From Wenzhouxiangella sp042310355 (GTDB lineage: Bacteria; Pseudomonadota; Gammaproteobacteria; Xanthomonadales; Wenzhouxiangellaceae): DNA of 64,000 nt. The stretch's first letter is position 1. Each line of letters opens with the position of its first letter. A model generated the notes under the pieces. It was given only the letters and a program-made list of their open reading frames with translations. It was not told where the DNA came from and did no database searches. The stretch is from assembly GCF_042310355.1 (NCBI RefSeq), contig NZ_JBHJMR010000003.1, positions 186,001 to 250,000 of the forward strand, given 5' to 3'. This document shows positions 17,223-26,327 of the stretch, in pieces. Position numbers and translations under genes: made by a program.

Positions 17223-17978
17223 TCAGACGCTCCCACCCCGGTAAAACGCCTGCAAAAGCCTGAAGACTCCGCTTTCGTGACGCTCGAGCCACTGTGGCGC
17301 ATCGAAGAAGTACTCGCTGGTGACGGCAAAATACTCCGCGGGCGACTCCGCAGCATACGGGTCGATGGCCGGTTCCTCGTCGCGGTCGAGTGAACTGCTG
17401 AGCCGTTCGAAGCCTTCGGAAAAGGTGCGCGACCACTCCTGGGCATCCATGCCCGGGTGCAGGGGCGGAAACCCGTCCATGTCGCCGTTGAGCTGGTCGA
17501 TCTGGTGGGCGAGTTCGTGGACGACCACGTCGAAACCCTGGCCCTGGGCGGAGTCCATCACGTCGGCCATCGACAGCACCACCGGGCCGCGCGCCCAGGC
17601 CTCGCCCGCGCGCAGGTCGCGGCCGTGGCTGACCACGCCGGCCTCGTCCTCGTATTCTTCCTCGGCGATGAACTCGTCGGGGTAGAGGATAAAGGTGTGA
17701 AAGTCGCCGTAGGCACCGATGCCCAGGTTGAGGATCGGTCGGGCGGCGAGCAAGGCGATGGCGAGGCAGTCGAGGTACTCCGGCTCCATCCCGCCGGCGC
17801 CGAGAAAGGTCTTGCCGGCCAGGATCTCGGCGGCGCGGCAACGCAGCCGTTCGGCGCCCTCACCCTTGATCGCCGCCAGGATCGGAAAATGCCCTGCAAC
17901 AACCGCAACATCCTCGTGCGAAGGCATCGCGGCCTCGACCTTGCGCTGCCAGCGTCGTTGGCGCCATTTATTGAGCAT
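17223..17978 (-). CDS. mtfA: MtfA-type zinc metallopeptidase (M90)
   Basis: The 251-residue product carries HELAHQ with zinc ligands His154 and His158 and the catalytic Glu155. A downstream ESPAEYFAVTSEYFF segment supplies the third ligand expected in the gluzincin-like M90 family. In E. coli, MtfA is a cytosolic peptidase that binds the glucose-system repressor Mlc and so affects the PTS. Whether a Mlc homologue exists in this organism cannot be told from the window. The gene is convergent with the ATL gene, and a large palindromic repeat lies upstream. Confidence 0.92.
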   Translation of the reverse strand: MLNKWRQRRWQRKVEAAMPSHEDVAVVAGHFPILAAIKGEGAERLRCRAAEILAGKTFLGAGGMEPEYLDCLAIALLAARPILNLGIGAYGDFHTFILYPDEFIAEEEYEDEAGVVSHGRDLRAGEAWARGPVVLSMADVMDSAQGQGFDVVVHELAHQIDQLNGDMDGFPPLHPGMDAQEWSRTFSEGFERLSSSLDRDEEPAIDPYAAESPAEYFAVTSEYFFDAPQWLERHESGVFRLLQAFYRGGSV

Positions 17979-18048
17979 GCGGTAGAAAACTGCGGGAGAT
18001 TGCGGGGATTATCGGCCATTTTTCGGGCAGTGGCAGGCTCCAATGCAA

Positions 18049-18314
18049 GAAGTACCAAATCCGAAATCTCAAATCCGAAACAAATTCAAAATCGAAATGT
18101 TCAAATGACCAAAATTCCTCCGCCGGGCACTATGCGTGTTCACGGTCCGAACGTGGGGCATACATATGCACCGAATGGCGGTCGAAATAGTGTCGTCTAT
18201 GCCTGCATTCCGGGCGGGGCAGAGGTCACCTGGGCCAGAACGATGTTGTTTCGATCATTTGAACATTTGAATTTCGAATTTGTTTCGGATTTGAGATTTC
18301 GGATTTGGTGCTTC
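18049..18314. repeat. Large palindromic element, about 60-base arms (AAATCCG type), upstream of dapE
   Basis: The left arm (about 18049-18110) and right arm (about 18253-18314) are complementary at about 56 of 60 positions. They enclose a core of about 140 bases without a reading frame I trust. Arm words include AAATCCG, AAATCTC and AATTCGAA. The right arm ends 7 bases before the upstream-most possible dapE start. The gap between mtfA and dapE (about 370 bases) consists almost wholly of this element. Confidence 0.85.
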
Positions 18315-18350
18315 CGATGAATGTCGGTGAATACGGTAAGCTTCACCCCC

Positions 18351-19535
18351 ATGGCGACTGCCTCCTCACAAGCTGAACACGATGCCGTACTGGACCTGGC
18401 ACGCGAGCTGATCGCGCGCGCGTCGGTCACCCCCGAGGACGCCGGCTGCCAGCCGCTGATCGCGGACCGGCTCGAGCGCGCCGGAATGACGGTCGAGTCG
18501 ATCGATGTCGAGGAGGTTCGAAACCTGTTCGCGCGCCACGGCGACGGCGCGCCGCACCTGATGCTGGTCGGGCATACCGACGTCGTGCCGCCGGGGCCGG
18601 AAGCGAACTGGGCCTCGCCGCCCTTCGAGCCGACAATCCGCGACCGCGCGCTCTACGGCCGGGGTGCGGCGGACATGAAGTCCTCGGTGGCGGCCTTCGT
18701 GCTGGCGCTGGAGGCCTTCCTGGCCGAGTATCCGGACCACGCCGGGACGATCTCCCTGCTGCTGACTTCCGACGAGGAAGGTCCGGCTCGCCACGGCGTG
18801 CGGGCGGTGGTTCCCAAGCTCGAGAATCGTGGCCTGATGCCCGACGCCTGCCTGGTCGGCGAGCCGTCCAGCCGCGAGCGCCTGGGCGACGTGATCCGGA
18901 TCGGTCGTCGCGGCTCCATTCAGGGGCGCTTGCATGTCCACGGCATACAGGGCCACACCGCCTACGCCGATCCGCGCGAGAATCCGGTGCACCGGGCCGG
19001 TCCCCTGCTGGCCGCGCTGGGTCGGCTCGAATTCGACGACGGCGACGATTACTTTCCGCCGACGCGGCTGCAGATCTCCAATGTTCGCGCCGGAACCGGT
19101 GCCGACAACGTCACGCCCGGGGTGCTCGAGGTCTGGTTCAACCTGCGCAACAACCCCAACAGCCGCTCGGACGAACTCGAATCGCAGCTGCGCGAGCTGG
19201 TCGAGCGCCACGACCCCGGGCGCTGGGAACTCGAGTGGCGCGTCTCGGGCGAGCCATTCGGGCCGGCAACCGGGCCGTTGCCGGGCGTGGTCGCGGAAGC
19301 CTGCCGTGAATTACTCGACATCGACGCACTGGCCGATACGGGTGGCGGCACCTCCGACGGCCGTTTCTTCGGTCCGCGCGGCATTCCCGTGGTGGAGCTC
19401 GGCCCGGTCAACGCCACGATTCACCAGGTCGACGAATGTATCGCCGTCGACGATCTGGTCTTGCTGCCCGGACTCTACCGGCGCATCATCGAAGGCATGC
19501 TGACTGCCGCGGAGGGCGCATGCGCATCATCCTGA
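18351..19535 (+). CDS. dapE: Succinyl-diaminopimelate desuccinylase DapE
   Basis: DapE removes succinate from N-succinyl-LL-diaminopimelate in lysine and peptidoglycan precursor synthesis. The zinc-site motifs are present in order: GHTDVVPPG, YGRGAADMK, TSDEEGPA and GEPSS. The dimerisation-domain GIQGHTAY and the C-terminal GPVNATIHQVDE follow. ATG 18351 gives 394 residues; an in-frame ATG at 18321 would add 10 and lies at the edge of the palindromic element, so I prefer the internal one, though neither has a strong ribosome binding site. It overlaps ftsB by 16 bases. Confidence 0.94.
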   Translation: MATASSQAEHDAVLDLARELIARASVTPEDAGCQPLIADRLERAGMTVESIDVEEVRNLFARHGDGAPHLMLVGHTDVVPPGPEANWASPPFEPTIRDRALYGRGAADMKSSVAAFVLALEAFLAEYPDHAGTISLLLTSDEEGPARHGVRAVVPKLENRGLMPDACLVGEPSSRERLGDVIRIGRRGSIQGRLHVHGIQGHTAYADPRENPVHRAGPLLAALGRLEFDDGDDYFPPTRLQISNVRAGTGADNVTPGVLEVWFNLRNNPNSRSDELESQLRELVERHDPGRWELEWRVSGEPFGPATGPLPGVVAEACRELLDIDALADTGGGTSDGRFFGPRGIPVVELGPVNATIHQVDECIAVDDLVLLPGLYRRIIEGMLTAAEGACASS

Positions 19536-19804
19536 TTGCCCTGCTGGTGATCCTGCTGTTCTTCCAGGTTCAGTTGTGGCGCCAGTTCAGCGAAATGCGC
19601 AGCCTGCGGGAACTGGTCGAGGATCAGCGGGCCGAGAACGCGGAGCTCGAGAAGCGCAACGAGGCACTTGCCGCCGAGGTCGAGGACCTGCGCGCCGGAC
19701 TGGATGCGATCGAGGAGCGGGCCCGCTCCGAGCTGGGCCTGATCCGGGAGGGCGAGGCATTCTTTCTGATCGTCGATCCCGAGGACGCCGAGCCCCAGGG
19801 CTGA
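19520..19804 (+). CDS. ftsB: Cell division protein FtsB
   Basis: The 94-residue product has an N-terminal membrane span (about residues 2-18, IILIALLVILLFFQ) with almost no cytoplasmic tail. A long coiled coil (about 25-75) follows, then the FtsB/DivIC-type end RARSELGLIREGEAFF. FtsB links FtsL and FtsQ in the division-site complex. In E. coli it sits before ispD and in many relatives after eno. Here it overlaps the dapE 3' end by 16 bases, so it is co-translated with a peptidoglycan-precursor gene. The next gene starts 13 bases downstream. Confidence 0.9.
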   Translation: MRIILIALLVILLFFQVQLWRQFSEMRSLRELVEDQRAENAELEKRNEALAAEVEDLRAGLDAIEERARSELGLIREGEAFFLIVDPEDAEPQG

Positions 19805-19817
19805 TCGCGGCGGCCGA

Positions 19818-20693
19818 ATGCATACCTATCGCTTTGCCAACCTGGTGTTCAGCTTCGACGACGGGCGCTTGCGTCCCGAGCGCGGCGGGCAGGCGGTCAG
19901 CCTGCGGCCGCAGGCGGCCCGGCTGCTGCGGCAACTGCTCGACCACGCCGGCGAGGTCGTGCCGCGTGAGCAGCTGCACGACGCTGTCTGGGGCGAGGAC
20001 GCGGTGGTCGACTTCGAGGCCGGCCTGGCCGCGCTGATGCGCGAGCTTAGGCAGGCCATCCGCTCGGCCGGAGGCCCTGACGGCCTGATCGAAACCGTGC
20101 CGCGGCGGGGCTACCGCATCGACGCCGCGCCGATTCGCGCGAGTCGCCGTGGTCCCGGCTGGCTGGTCGGGGTTATCCTCGCCGCCCTGCTGCCGCTGTT
20201 CATCGCGGTCGGCTACGGCGTCTGGCTGGCGGCGCAGGAGGATGCCCCACCCGAACGAGCGGGCGACTACAGCCTTGCCATCCTGCCCTTCGAGACTTAC
20301 GGTGAGAGCGCCGACTTGCCCGAACACGTCGGGCTGCTCATGGCCGATACCCTGCTGGCCGAGCTTCTGACCCGGCCGGTCGCCGGCCTGGAATTGATCG
20401 GGCGGACCAGCCTGCGCCCCTATGTCGATCGTGAGGATGTCGTGTCCTCGGTGGCGGCCGATCTCGGTGTCGAGCTTCTGATCGAAGGGGCCGTCACCGG
20501 GAACGCCGAGGAAGGCTGGCGGGCGGAGCTGCGACTGCTTTCCGTGCCGCCGGGACGGATCCTGTGGTCGACGACGGTGCGGGGCGAGCCCGGAACGTCG
20601 CTCGAAGTGCGCGCCGTGGCCGACGCCATGGCGGCCGATCTGGTCGAAGCCTGGCCGACCCTGTTCGACGACGGGGTGCGGGCCGAGGATTGA
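19818..20693 (+). CDS. CadC-like membrane-anchored winged-helix transcriptional regulator
   Basis: The 291-residue product starts with an OmpR/PhoB-type winged-helix domain (about 1-100) ending in the typical DGLIETVPRRGYRI. A membrane span follows at about 113-135 (VGVILAALLPLFIAVGYGVW), then a periplasmic part with YSLAILPFETYGES and a tail of alternating beta and helix. This is the CadC/ToxR layout, in which a periplasmic sensor controls a cytoplasmic DNA-binding domain without a phosphorelay. The C-terminal part resembles the TolB/FlgO-like domains that follow such regulators. No sensed signal can be named. It lies 13 bases after ftsB and 127 bases before a small secreted protein gene. 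Confidence 0.85.
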   Translation: MHTYRFANLVFSFDDGRLRPERGGQAVSLRPQAARLLRQLLDHAGEVVPREQLHDAVWGEDAVVDFEAGLAALMRELRQAIRSAGGPDGLIETVPRRGYRIDAAPIRASRRGPGWLVGVILAALLPLFIAVGYGVWLAAQEDAPPERAGDYSLAILPFETYGESADLPEHVGLLMADTLLAELLTRPVAGLELIGRTSLRPYVDREDVVSSVAADLGVELLIEGAVTGNAEEGWRAELRLLSVPPGRILWSTTVRGEPGTSLEVRAVADAMAADLVEAWPTLFDDGVRAED

Positions 20694-20808
20694 GTTCGGC
20701 GCTTTGGCCGCTTTCAGGGCAATTTCAGAAGAATTTCAGGCAAGTTCCATGGTGTGGATGCCCGTGCGAGCCCATCCTGACGGTGGATCGATGAACAGGA
20801 CAAAGCCC

Positions 20809-20815
20809 AAGGAGG
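20809..20815 (+). promoter_or_regulatory. Strong ribosome binding site fixing the start at 20821
   Basis: AAGGAGG stands 5 bases before ATG 20821. It decides against the in-frame upstream ATG at 20791. Confidence 0.8.
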
Positions 20816-20820
20816 TTGTC

Positions 20821-21249
20821 ATGCAAGCAAGAAAGACGTTATTCGGCCTGGTGTCCGGTCTCGCGATCGGCCTGATGGCGCTGCCGGCCGCGGCCGGTCA
20901 GCCGTTCGCCAACCCCGGCGAGGATGCCGGCTCCATCGTCGGCACGCCGGGTCAGCCTGCCCGGGATATCTACCCGGTCAAGATCGTCGCCATCGACGGC
21001 GAGCAGATCATTCCGCGCGAGGTTTTCTGGATCGAGCCGGGCAAGTACGTGCTCACGGTCTCGGCCGAGATCACCAATCCCGGCGGCCTGAGTTCGATGC
21101 GCGGTCGCCTGCGCGAGGACGACGACATCAATGAAATCGAAGTCGTGGTCGAGGCGGGCAAGACCTATTACATCGGCGCCCACTTCACCGGCAAGGACCG
21201 TCGCCGGCCCTACAACACCGTGGTCTATCGCGTCGAGGATCGCAAGTGA
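20821..21249 (+). CDS. Small secreted protein of unknown function
   Basis: From ATG 20821 the 142-residue product has a clear signal peptide (MQARKTLFGLVSGLAIGLMA to about residue 25, cleavage after AAAG). The mature part of about 115 residues is mostly beta: DIYPVKIVAIDGEQI, then PGKYVLTVSAEI, then KTYYIGAHFTGKDR. This pattern, in which a quantity is stated, converted to a display and measured against the body frame, resembles small periplasmic Ig-like or PEGA-like domains, but I cannot assign a family. It overlaps truD by four bases (GTGA), so both are translated from the same message. Confidence 0.75.
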   Translation: MQARKTLFGLVSGLAIGLMALPAAAGQPFANPGEDAGSIVGTPGQPARDIYPVKIVAIDGEQIIPREVFWIEPGKYVLTVSAEITNPGGLSSMRGRLREDDDINEIEVVVEAGKTYYIGAHFTGKDRRRPYNTVVYRVEDRK

Positions 21250-22274
21250 CCGACGAGAAGGCCTTGCAACCCGGATTCGCCTGGGGCGGGCCGCCCGTCG
21301 CCGGGCGAATCCGTGTCGAGCCGGAGGATTTCGTGGTCGAGGAAGACCTCGGGCACGAACCGGATGGCGAGGGCGAGCATCTGTGGTTATGGGTTACCAA
21401 GCGCGAGCGCAATACCGTGGATGTGGCCGCCGACCTGGCGCGTGCGGCCGAGGTGCATATCCGCCAGGTGGGTTTCGCCGGCTTGAAGGATCGCAACGCC
21501 GTGACTCGCCAGTATTTCTCCATCCACCTGCCCGGCACGGAGTCGCCGGACTGGTCGGCCTGGTCGATCGACGGCGTTACCGTGGAGTCGGCCGAGCGCA
21601 GTTCCAGGAAGATCAGGCGCGGGCGGCTGCGCGGCAATCGATTCGAGCTTCTCGTGCGCGACCTGACGGGCGACCTTGCCGCGCTCGAGCAACGACTTGC
21701 CGCCGTGCGCGATCACGGGGTGCCGAACGGCTTCGGTGAGCAGCGCTTCGGAGGCAACAATATTGCCCGGGCGCATGCCCTTTTTCGCGGCGAAATGCGG
21801 CGCAAGCCCTCGAAGACCAAGCGCGGCTTCTACCTGTCGGCCGCGCGCAGCCTGGTGTTCAACCACGTGCTGGCCGAGCGGATCGCCCGCGGCGACTGGA
21901 ACCGGCTGATCGACGGCGACCTGGTCATACTCGACGGCAGCCGTTCGTTCTTTGCCGCCGATCCGGGCGATGCCGATCAGCTGCGCCGCTGCGACGAGCA
22001 GGACATCCATCCCAGCGGCCCGTTGCCGGGGCAGGGCGATAGCCCGGCCGGGGGCGAAGCCGCCGCGATCGAGAACCGGCAGTTCGAGGCGCATCGCGAG
22101 CTGGTCGACGGCCTGGCCAAGTTCGGCATGAAGCAGGAGCGCCGGCCCTTGCGCATGCGCGTGGGCGAGCTCGAGTGGGCCTTCCCCGACGATCAAACCC
22201 TGAAGCTGGCGTTTTCACTGGGAACCGGCAGCTACGCCACGTCGGTGTTGCGCGAGCTCATCGACTATCGGTGA
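21246..22274 (+). CDS. truD: tRNA pseudouridine(13) synthase TruD
   Basis: TruD modifies uridine 13 in tRNA-Glu and is unrelated in sequence to TruA/TruB. The 342-residue product carries the catalytic Asp82 in GFAGLKDRNAVTRQYFS. Other family segments are FGEQRFGGNNIARAHAL and the TRUD insertion domain with RGFYLSAARSLVFNHVL. The C-terminal GTGSYATSVLRELID is diagnostic. GTG 21246 overlaps the stop of the preceding gene. The stop codon is followed within 12 bases by a palindromic repeat. Confidence 0.96.
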   Translation: MTDEKALQPGFAWGGPPVAGRIRVEPEDFVVEEDLGHEPDGEGEHLWLWVTKRERNTVDVAADLARAAEVHIRQVGFAGLKDRNAVTRQYFSIHLPGTESPDWSAWSIDGVTVESAERSSRKIRRGRLRGNRFELLVRDLTGDLAALEQRLAAVRDHGVPNGFGEQRFGGNNIARAHALFRGEMRRKPSKTKRGFYLSAARSLVFNHVLAERIARGDWNRLIDGDLVILDGSRSFFAADPGDADQLRRCDEQDIHPSGPLPGQGDSPAGGEAAAIENRQFEAHRELVDGLAKFGMKQERRPLRMRVGELEWAFPDDQTLKLAFSLGTGSYATSVLRELIDYR

Positions 22275-22285
22275 GCGGTCAAACC

Positions 22286-22363
22286 CATGTAACCACCGAA
22301 GACACTGAATACACCGAAACGAGAGCATTCTTCGGTGAGTTCGGTGTTTTCGGTGGTTTCATG
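22286..22363. repeat. Palindromic element with ACCGAAGAC-type 9-base units after truD
   Basis: The left arm (22286-22318) has units ACCGAAGAC, ACTGAATAC and ACCGAA. The right arm (22331-22363) is complementary at 28 of 33 positions with a 12-base loop. It starts 12 bases after the truD stop and ends 18 bases before the stop of the convergent FHA gene, so it could act as a two-way terminator. Confidence 0.8.
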
Positions 22364-22380
22364 TTTTCTGTTCGGCGAAC

Positions 22381-22785
22381 TTACGACAGCGGCCAGTAGT
22401 AGTAGGCCGTGGCCGCTAAGCCGCCGGCGGCGATGACGCCCAGCGAGATCCACAACCAGGCCCGGCTCTTTTGCGGCCCGGCCTCCTTGAGTACGCTGGG
22501 CGGCCTCAGCCCCGGCGCCTGCAGCACGAAGCGGTGTTCGCCCAGGCGGATCTCGTCGCCGGACTTCAGCGGTCGGCGCTGCACCGGCTCACCGTTGACC
22601 CAGGCCTTGCCGGCCGGTTCGAGCATCAGGGTCTCGCCGTCGAAGACGATGCGCGCGTGACGCTCCATCAGGCCGTCGAGAGAAATGTCGGCGTCGTCGG
22701 CCGAGCCGATCGACGTGTCCTCGTCCTCGAGCGGGAAGTTCTGGCCGGTATGCGGGCCGGAGGCGGCTTTAAGGCGAAATTGCAT
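22381..22785 (-). CDS. FHA-domain protein with C-terminal membrane anchor
   Basis: The 134-residue product has a forkhead-associated domain (about 1-92) with SIGSADDADISLDGLMERHARI, here split as SIGSADDADISL and MERHARI, and WVNGEPVQRRPLKSGDEI. These are the phosphothreonine-binding loops of the fold. After a short linker, a hydrophobic segment at about residues 110-130 near the C-terminus anchors it to the membrane with the FHA domain in the cytoplasm. A Ser/Thr kinase gene lies at 34815-37295, so phosphothreonine signalling exists in this organism, but a direct partnership is only a guess. It is a stand-alone gene convergent with truD. Confidence 0.85.
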   Translation of the reverse strand: MQFRLKAASGPHTGQNFPLEDEDTSIGSADDADISLDGLMERHARIVFDGETLMLEPAGKAWVNGEPVQRRPLKSGDEIRLGEHRFVLQAPGLRPPSVLKEAGPQKSRAWLWISLGVIAAGGLAATAYYYWPLS

Positions 22786-22840
22786 GGGTGCCTCGGGTTT
22801 CGGGATCCGGTGGGTATTCTAGCGCTCCGGGAAGAGCTTC

Positions 22841-23050
22841 TCGCAAAGGCACGCACGGCCGGCTTCCATTCAAGCGCTTCTTGCCTTCGGCAAGCCGCAC
22901 TTGAACTACAGCCTGTGCTATGGCGCAAAGGTCGCAATGAAAGGATGAAAAGAAAACAGACGAAAGCAAGTTGCCAGTAGCGAGGTTCTCCGAGGCACTT
23001 CCTATCTTCCGTATTGATTCCCTTGGCGACCTTAGCGCCTTTGCGAGAGG
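22841..23050. repeat. Degenerate palindromic element with CGCAAAGG-type arms
   Basis: CTCGCAAAGGCAC (from 22839) and GCGCAAAGGTCGCAATG (from 22923) on one side face CCTTGGCGACCTTAGCGCC and TTTGCGAGAGG (23021-23050) on the other. A nested hairpin at about 22867-22903 has TTCAAG/CTTGAA outer and TTGCC/GGCAA inner pairs. The element fills most of the nearly 300-base gap between the FHA and cystathionine gamma-lyase genes; I see no gene in this gap. Confidence 0.65.
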
Positions 23051-23082
23051 CCTGACGAGATCTCTGAAGAGCACGCGCCCGA

Positions 23083-24231
23083 CTAGACGTGGTCGAGCGC
23101 GGTCGAGAGGTCTTCGATCAGGTCGTCGACGTCCTCGATGCCGACCGACAGGCGAATCAGGGTGTCGGTGATGCCGAGCTTGTCGCGGTTTTCCTTCGGC
23201 ACCGAGCCGTGGGTCATGATGGCCGGGTGGTTGACCAGCGATTCCACGCCGCCCAGCGACTCGGCCAGGGCGAACAGGTGGGTGTTTTCCAGGAAGCGCC
23301 GGGCGCGGTCGAGGTCGCCGCCGATGTCGAAGCTGACCATGCCGCCGAAGCCGCTCATCTGCTTTTCGGCCAGGGCCTTCTGCGGGTGGCTGTCCAGCCC
23401 GGGGTAGATGACCTTCTCGACCTTGGGGTGCTCGTCCAACCACTCGGCGATGCGCCCGGCATTCTCGCAGTGGGCCTTCATGCGCAGCGCCAGGGTCTTG
23501 ACCCCGCGCATCACCAGGAAGGAATCGAACGGGCCCTGGACGCCGCCGGCGGAGTTCTGGATGAAGTGGATGTCTGCTGCCAGCTTGTCGTCGTTGACGA
23601 CCAGCGCGCCGCCGACCATGTCGGAATGGCCGTTGAGGTACTTGGTGACCGAGTGCAGCACGATATCGGCGCCGAGCTCGATGGGAAGCTGCAGCATCGG
23701 TGTGGCGAAAGTGTTGTCGACGACCAGCATCGCGCCGACTTCGCGGGCGAGCTCGGCCATGGCGGCGATGTCGACCAGCTGCAGCATCGGGTTGGTCGGG
23801 GTTTCGACCCAGATGATCTTCGTCCTGTCGGTCAGCGCCGCGCGCGCGGCGTCGACGTCGGCCAGGTCGGCGAAGCTGAATTCCAGCCCCGAGGAGCGAC
23901 GGCGCACGCGCTCGAACAGCCGCCAGGTGCCGCCGTATAGGTCGTGCATGGCCAGCACATGGTCACCCGGCTCGAGCAGGTGCATGAGCGTATCGACCGC
24001 GGCCATGCCCGAGGCGAAGGCAAAGCCGTGGCTGCCGCCCTCGAGGTCGGCGATGCAGGCTTCCCAGGCCTTGCGGGTGGGGTTGTGCGTGCGTGAGTAC
24101 TCAAAGCCCTGGTGATCGCCCGGGCTTGCCTGCACGTAGGTGGAAGTCTGGTAGATCGGGGTCATGATGGCCCCGTTCGACGGATCCGGCGCCTGGCCGG
24201 CGTGGATGACGCGGGTTGCGAGTTTTTTCAT
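23083..24231 (-). CDS. Cystathionine gamma-lyase/gamma-synthase family PLP enzyme
   Basis: The 382-residue product is a Cys/Met-metabolism PLP enzyme. YQTSTYVQASPG and EYSRTHNPTR bind the cofactor phosphate and substrate, VVDNTFATPMLQLPIELGAD carries the PLP aspartate, and Lys197 in SVTKYLNGHSDM forms the Schiff base. GVESLVNHPAIMTHGSVP is near the C-terminus. Downstream location of a cystathionine beta-synthase argues for gamma-lyase activity (cystathionine to cysteine) in reverse transsulfuration; gamma-synthase cannot be excluded by sequence alone. The start ATG 24231 directly abuts a tandem octamer repeat, and no ribosome binding site is visible. Confidence 0.92.
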   Translation of the reverse strand: MKKLATRVIHAGQAPDPSNGAIMTPIYQTSTYVQASPGDHQGFEYSRTHNPTRKAWEACIADLEGGSHGFAFASGMAAVDTLMHLLEPGDHVLAMHDLYGGTWRLFERVRRRSSGLEFSFADLADVDAARAALTDRTKIIWVETPTNPMLQLVDIAAMAELAREVGAMLVVDNTFATPMLQLPIELGADIVLHSVTKYLNGHSDMVGGALVVNDDKLAADIHFIQNSAGGVQGPFDSFLVMRGVKTLALRMKAHCENAGRIAEWLDEHPKVEKVIYPGLDSHPQKALAEKQMSGFGGMVSFDIGGDLDRARRFLENTHLFALAESLGGVESLVNHPAIMTHGSVPKENRDKLGITDTLIRLSVGIEDVDDLIEDLSTALDHV

Positions 24232-24232
24232 G

Positions 24233-24344
24233 TTCGTTGGCTCGTTGGCTCGTTGGCTCGTTGGTTCTTTGGCTGGTTGGCTGGTTGGCTCGTGCGCCTG
24301 GTTCCGGCATCTTTTAACCAGCGAACAAGCCAACCAGCGAACAC
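24233..24344. repeat. GTTGGCTC octamer array with complementary right arm
   Basis: The left part (24233-24292) is a run of GTTGGCTC-type 8-base units degenerating to GGCTGGTT. The right part (24315-24344) contains complementary AACCAGCGAACAAGCC. It fills the whole gap between the beta-synthase stop (24347) and the gamma-lyase start (24231). On the minus strand the repeat is also open in frame with the gamma-lyase gene. Confidence 0.8.
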
Positions 24345-24346
24345 AA

Positions 24347-25720
<1,374 letters not shown>

Positions 25721-25806
25721 CGCGGGGCTCTGGTCGGGTTGGATTGCCAGCCGGCCACGATAGCTCAAATGGAAGGTTCGGAGCAAGGCGTGGCAGCCTC
25801 TGGGAC

Positions 25807-25840
25807 GCAAAAGCAAACGCCCGGCAGCGGAGCCGGGCGT
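25807..25840 (-). terminator. Intrinsic terminator downstream of the YdcH-like gene
   Basis: Read on the minus strand, ACGCCCGGC-TCCGCT-GCCGGGCGT is a perfect 9-base-pair stem followed by TTGCTTTTGC. It lies 26 bases after the stop of the YdcH-like gene. Confidence 0.8.
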
Positions 25841-25865
25841 CTGTGGAAACGAAAGAACGCGGAAC

Positions 25866-26084
25866 TCAGGCGGCCTGTGCCTGTTCCATCATTCGCGTAA
25901 GCTGGTCCTTGGTCTGGAGTTTCTCACGTTTGAGCTGGTTGAGCGCCATATCTTCCATCGGTGCGGTGCCGTTCTCGGCGGCGATGACCCGTTTCTCGAG
26001 TTGCTGATGGTGGTTGTAAAGGCGACGGAAGTCATCGTTGCTCTTGAGCAGGATTTCCATCTGATCCTTCTGTTTCTCGAACAT
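25866..26084 (-). CDS. YdcH/DUF465 family small helical protein
   Basis: The 72-residue product begins MFEKQKDQMEILLKSNDDF and consists of two predicted helices rich in Lys, Glu, Gln and Leu. The family signature region (FRRLYNHHQQLEKRV, then LKREKLQTKDQLTRMM) is present. ATG 26084 has AAGGAG 7 bases upstream, which fixes the start; the frame is open further upstream without conservation. The family is common in proteobacteria as a small cytosolic protein without an established function. It is monocistronic with its own terminator. Confidence 0.88.
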   Translation of the reverse strand: MFEKQKDQMEILLKSNDDFRRLYNHHQQLEKRVIAAENGTAPMEDMALNQLKREKLQTKDQLTRMMEQAQAA

Positions 26085-26147
26085 GGGCAGGCTCCTTTTG
26101 GGTTGGGTCCATGAATACGCGCGGGTGTTCGGCCCGCGCATAGAACA

Positions 26148-26171
26148 ACGGGCCGCACTTGGGCGGCCCGT
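26148..26171 (-). terminator. Candidate intrinsic terminator of the OmpA-family gene
   Basis: ACGGGCCGC and GCGGCCCGT form a perfect 9-base-pair stem with a 6-base loop. On the minus strand it is followed by TTGTTCT. It lies about 155 bases beyond the OmpA-family stop codon. Confidence 0.6.
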
Positions 26172-26327
26172 GTGTACTCGGGGTGGAATTGCGGCCCTGC
26201 GGGACGCGCTGGTCAGCGTCGTGCCTGCATCGGCCAAGTGCTGCGAGCGAAGCGCTCGAGAATTCAACCATCACACCTACTTTATAGCGCCGACCCCTTC
26301 GCACTTCAAGAGTCGGCGGGAAAACGA

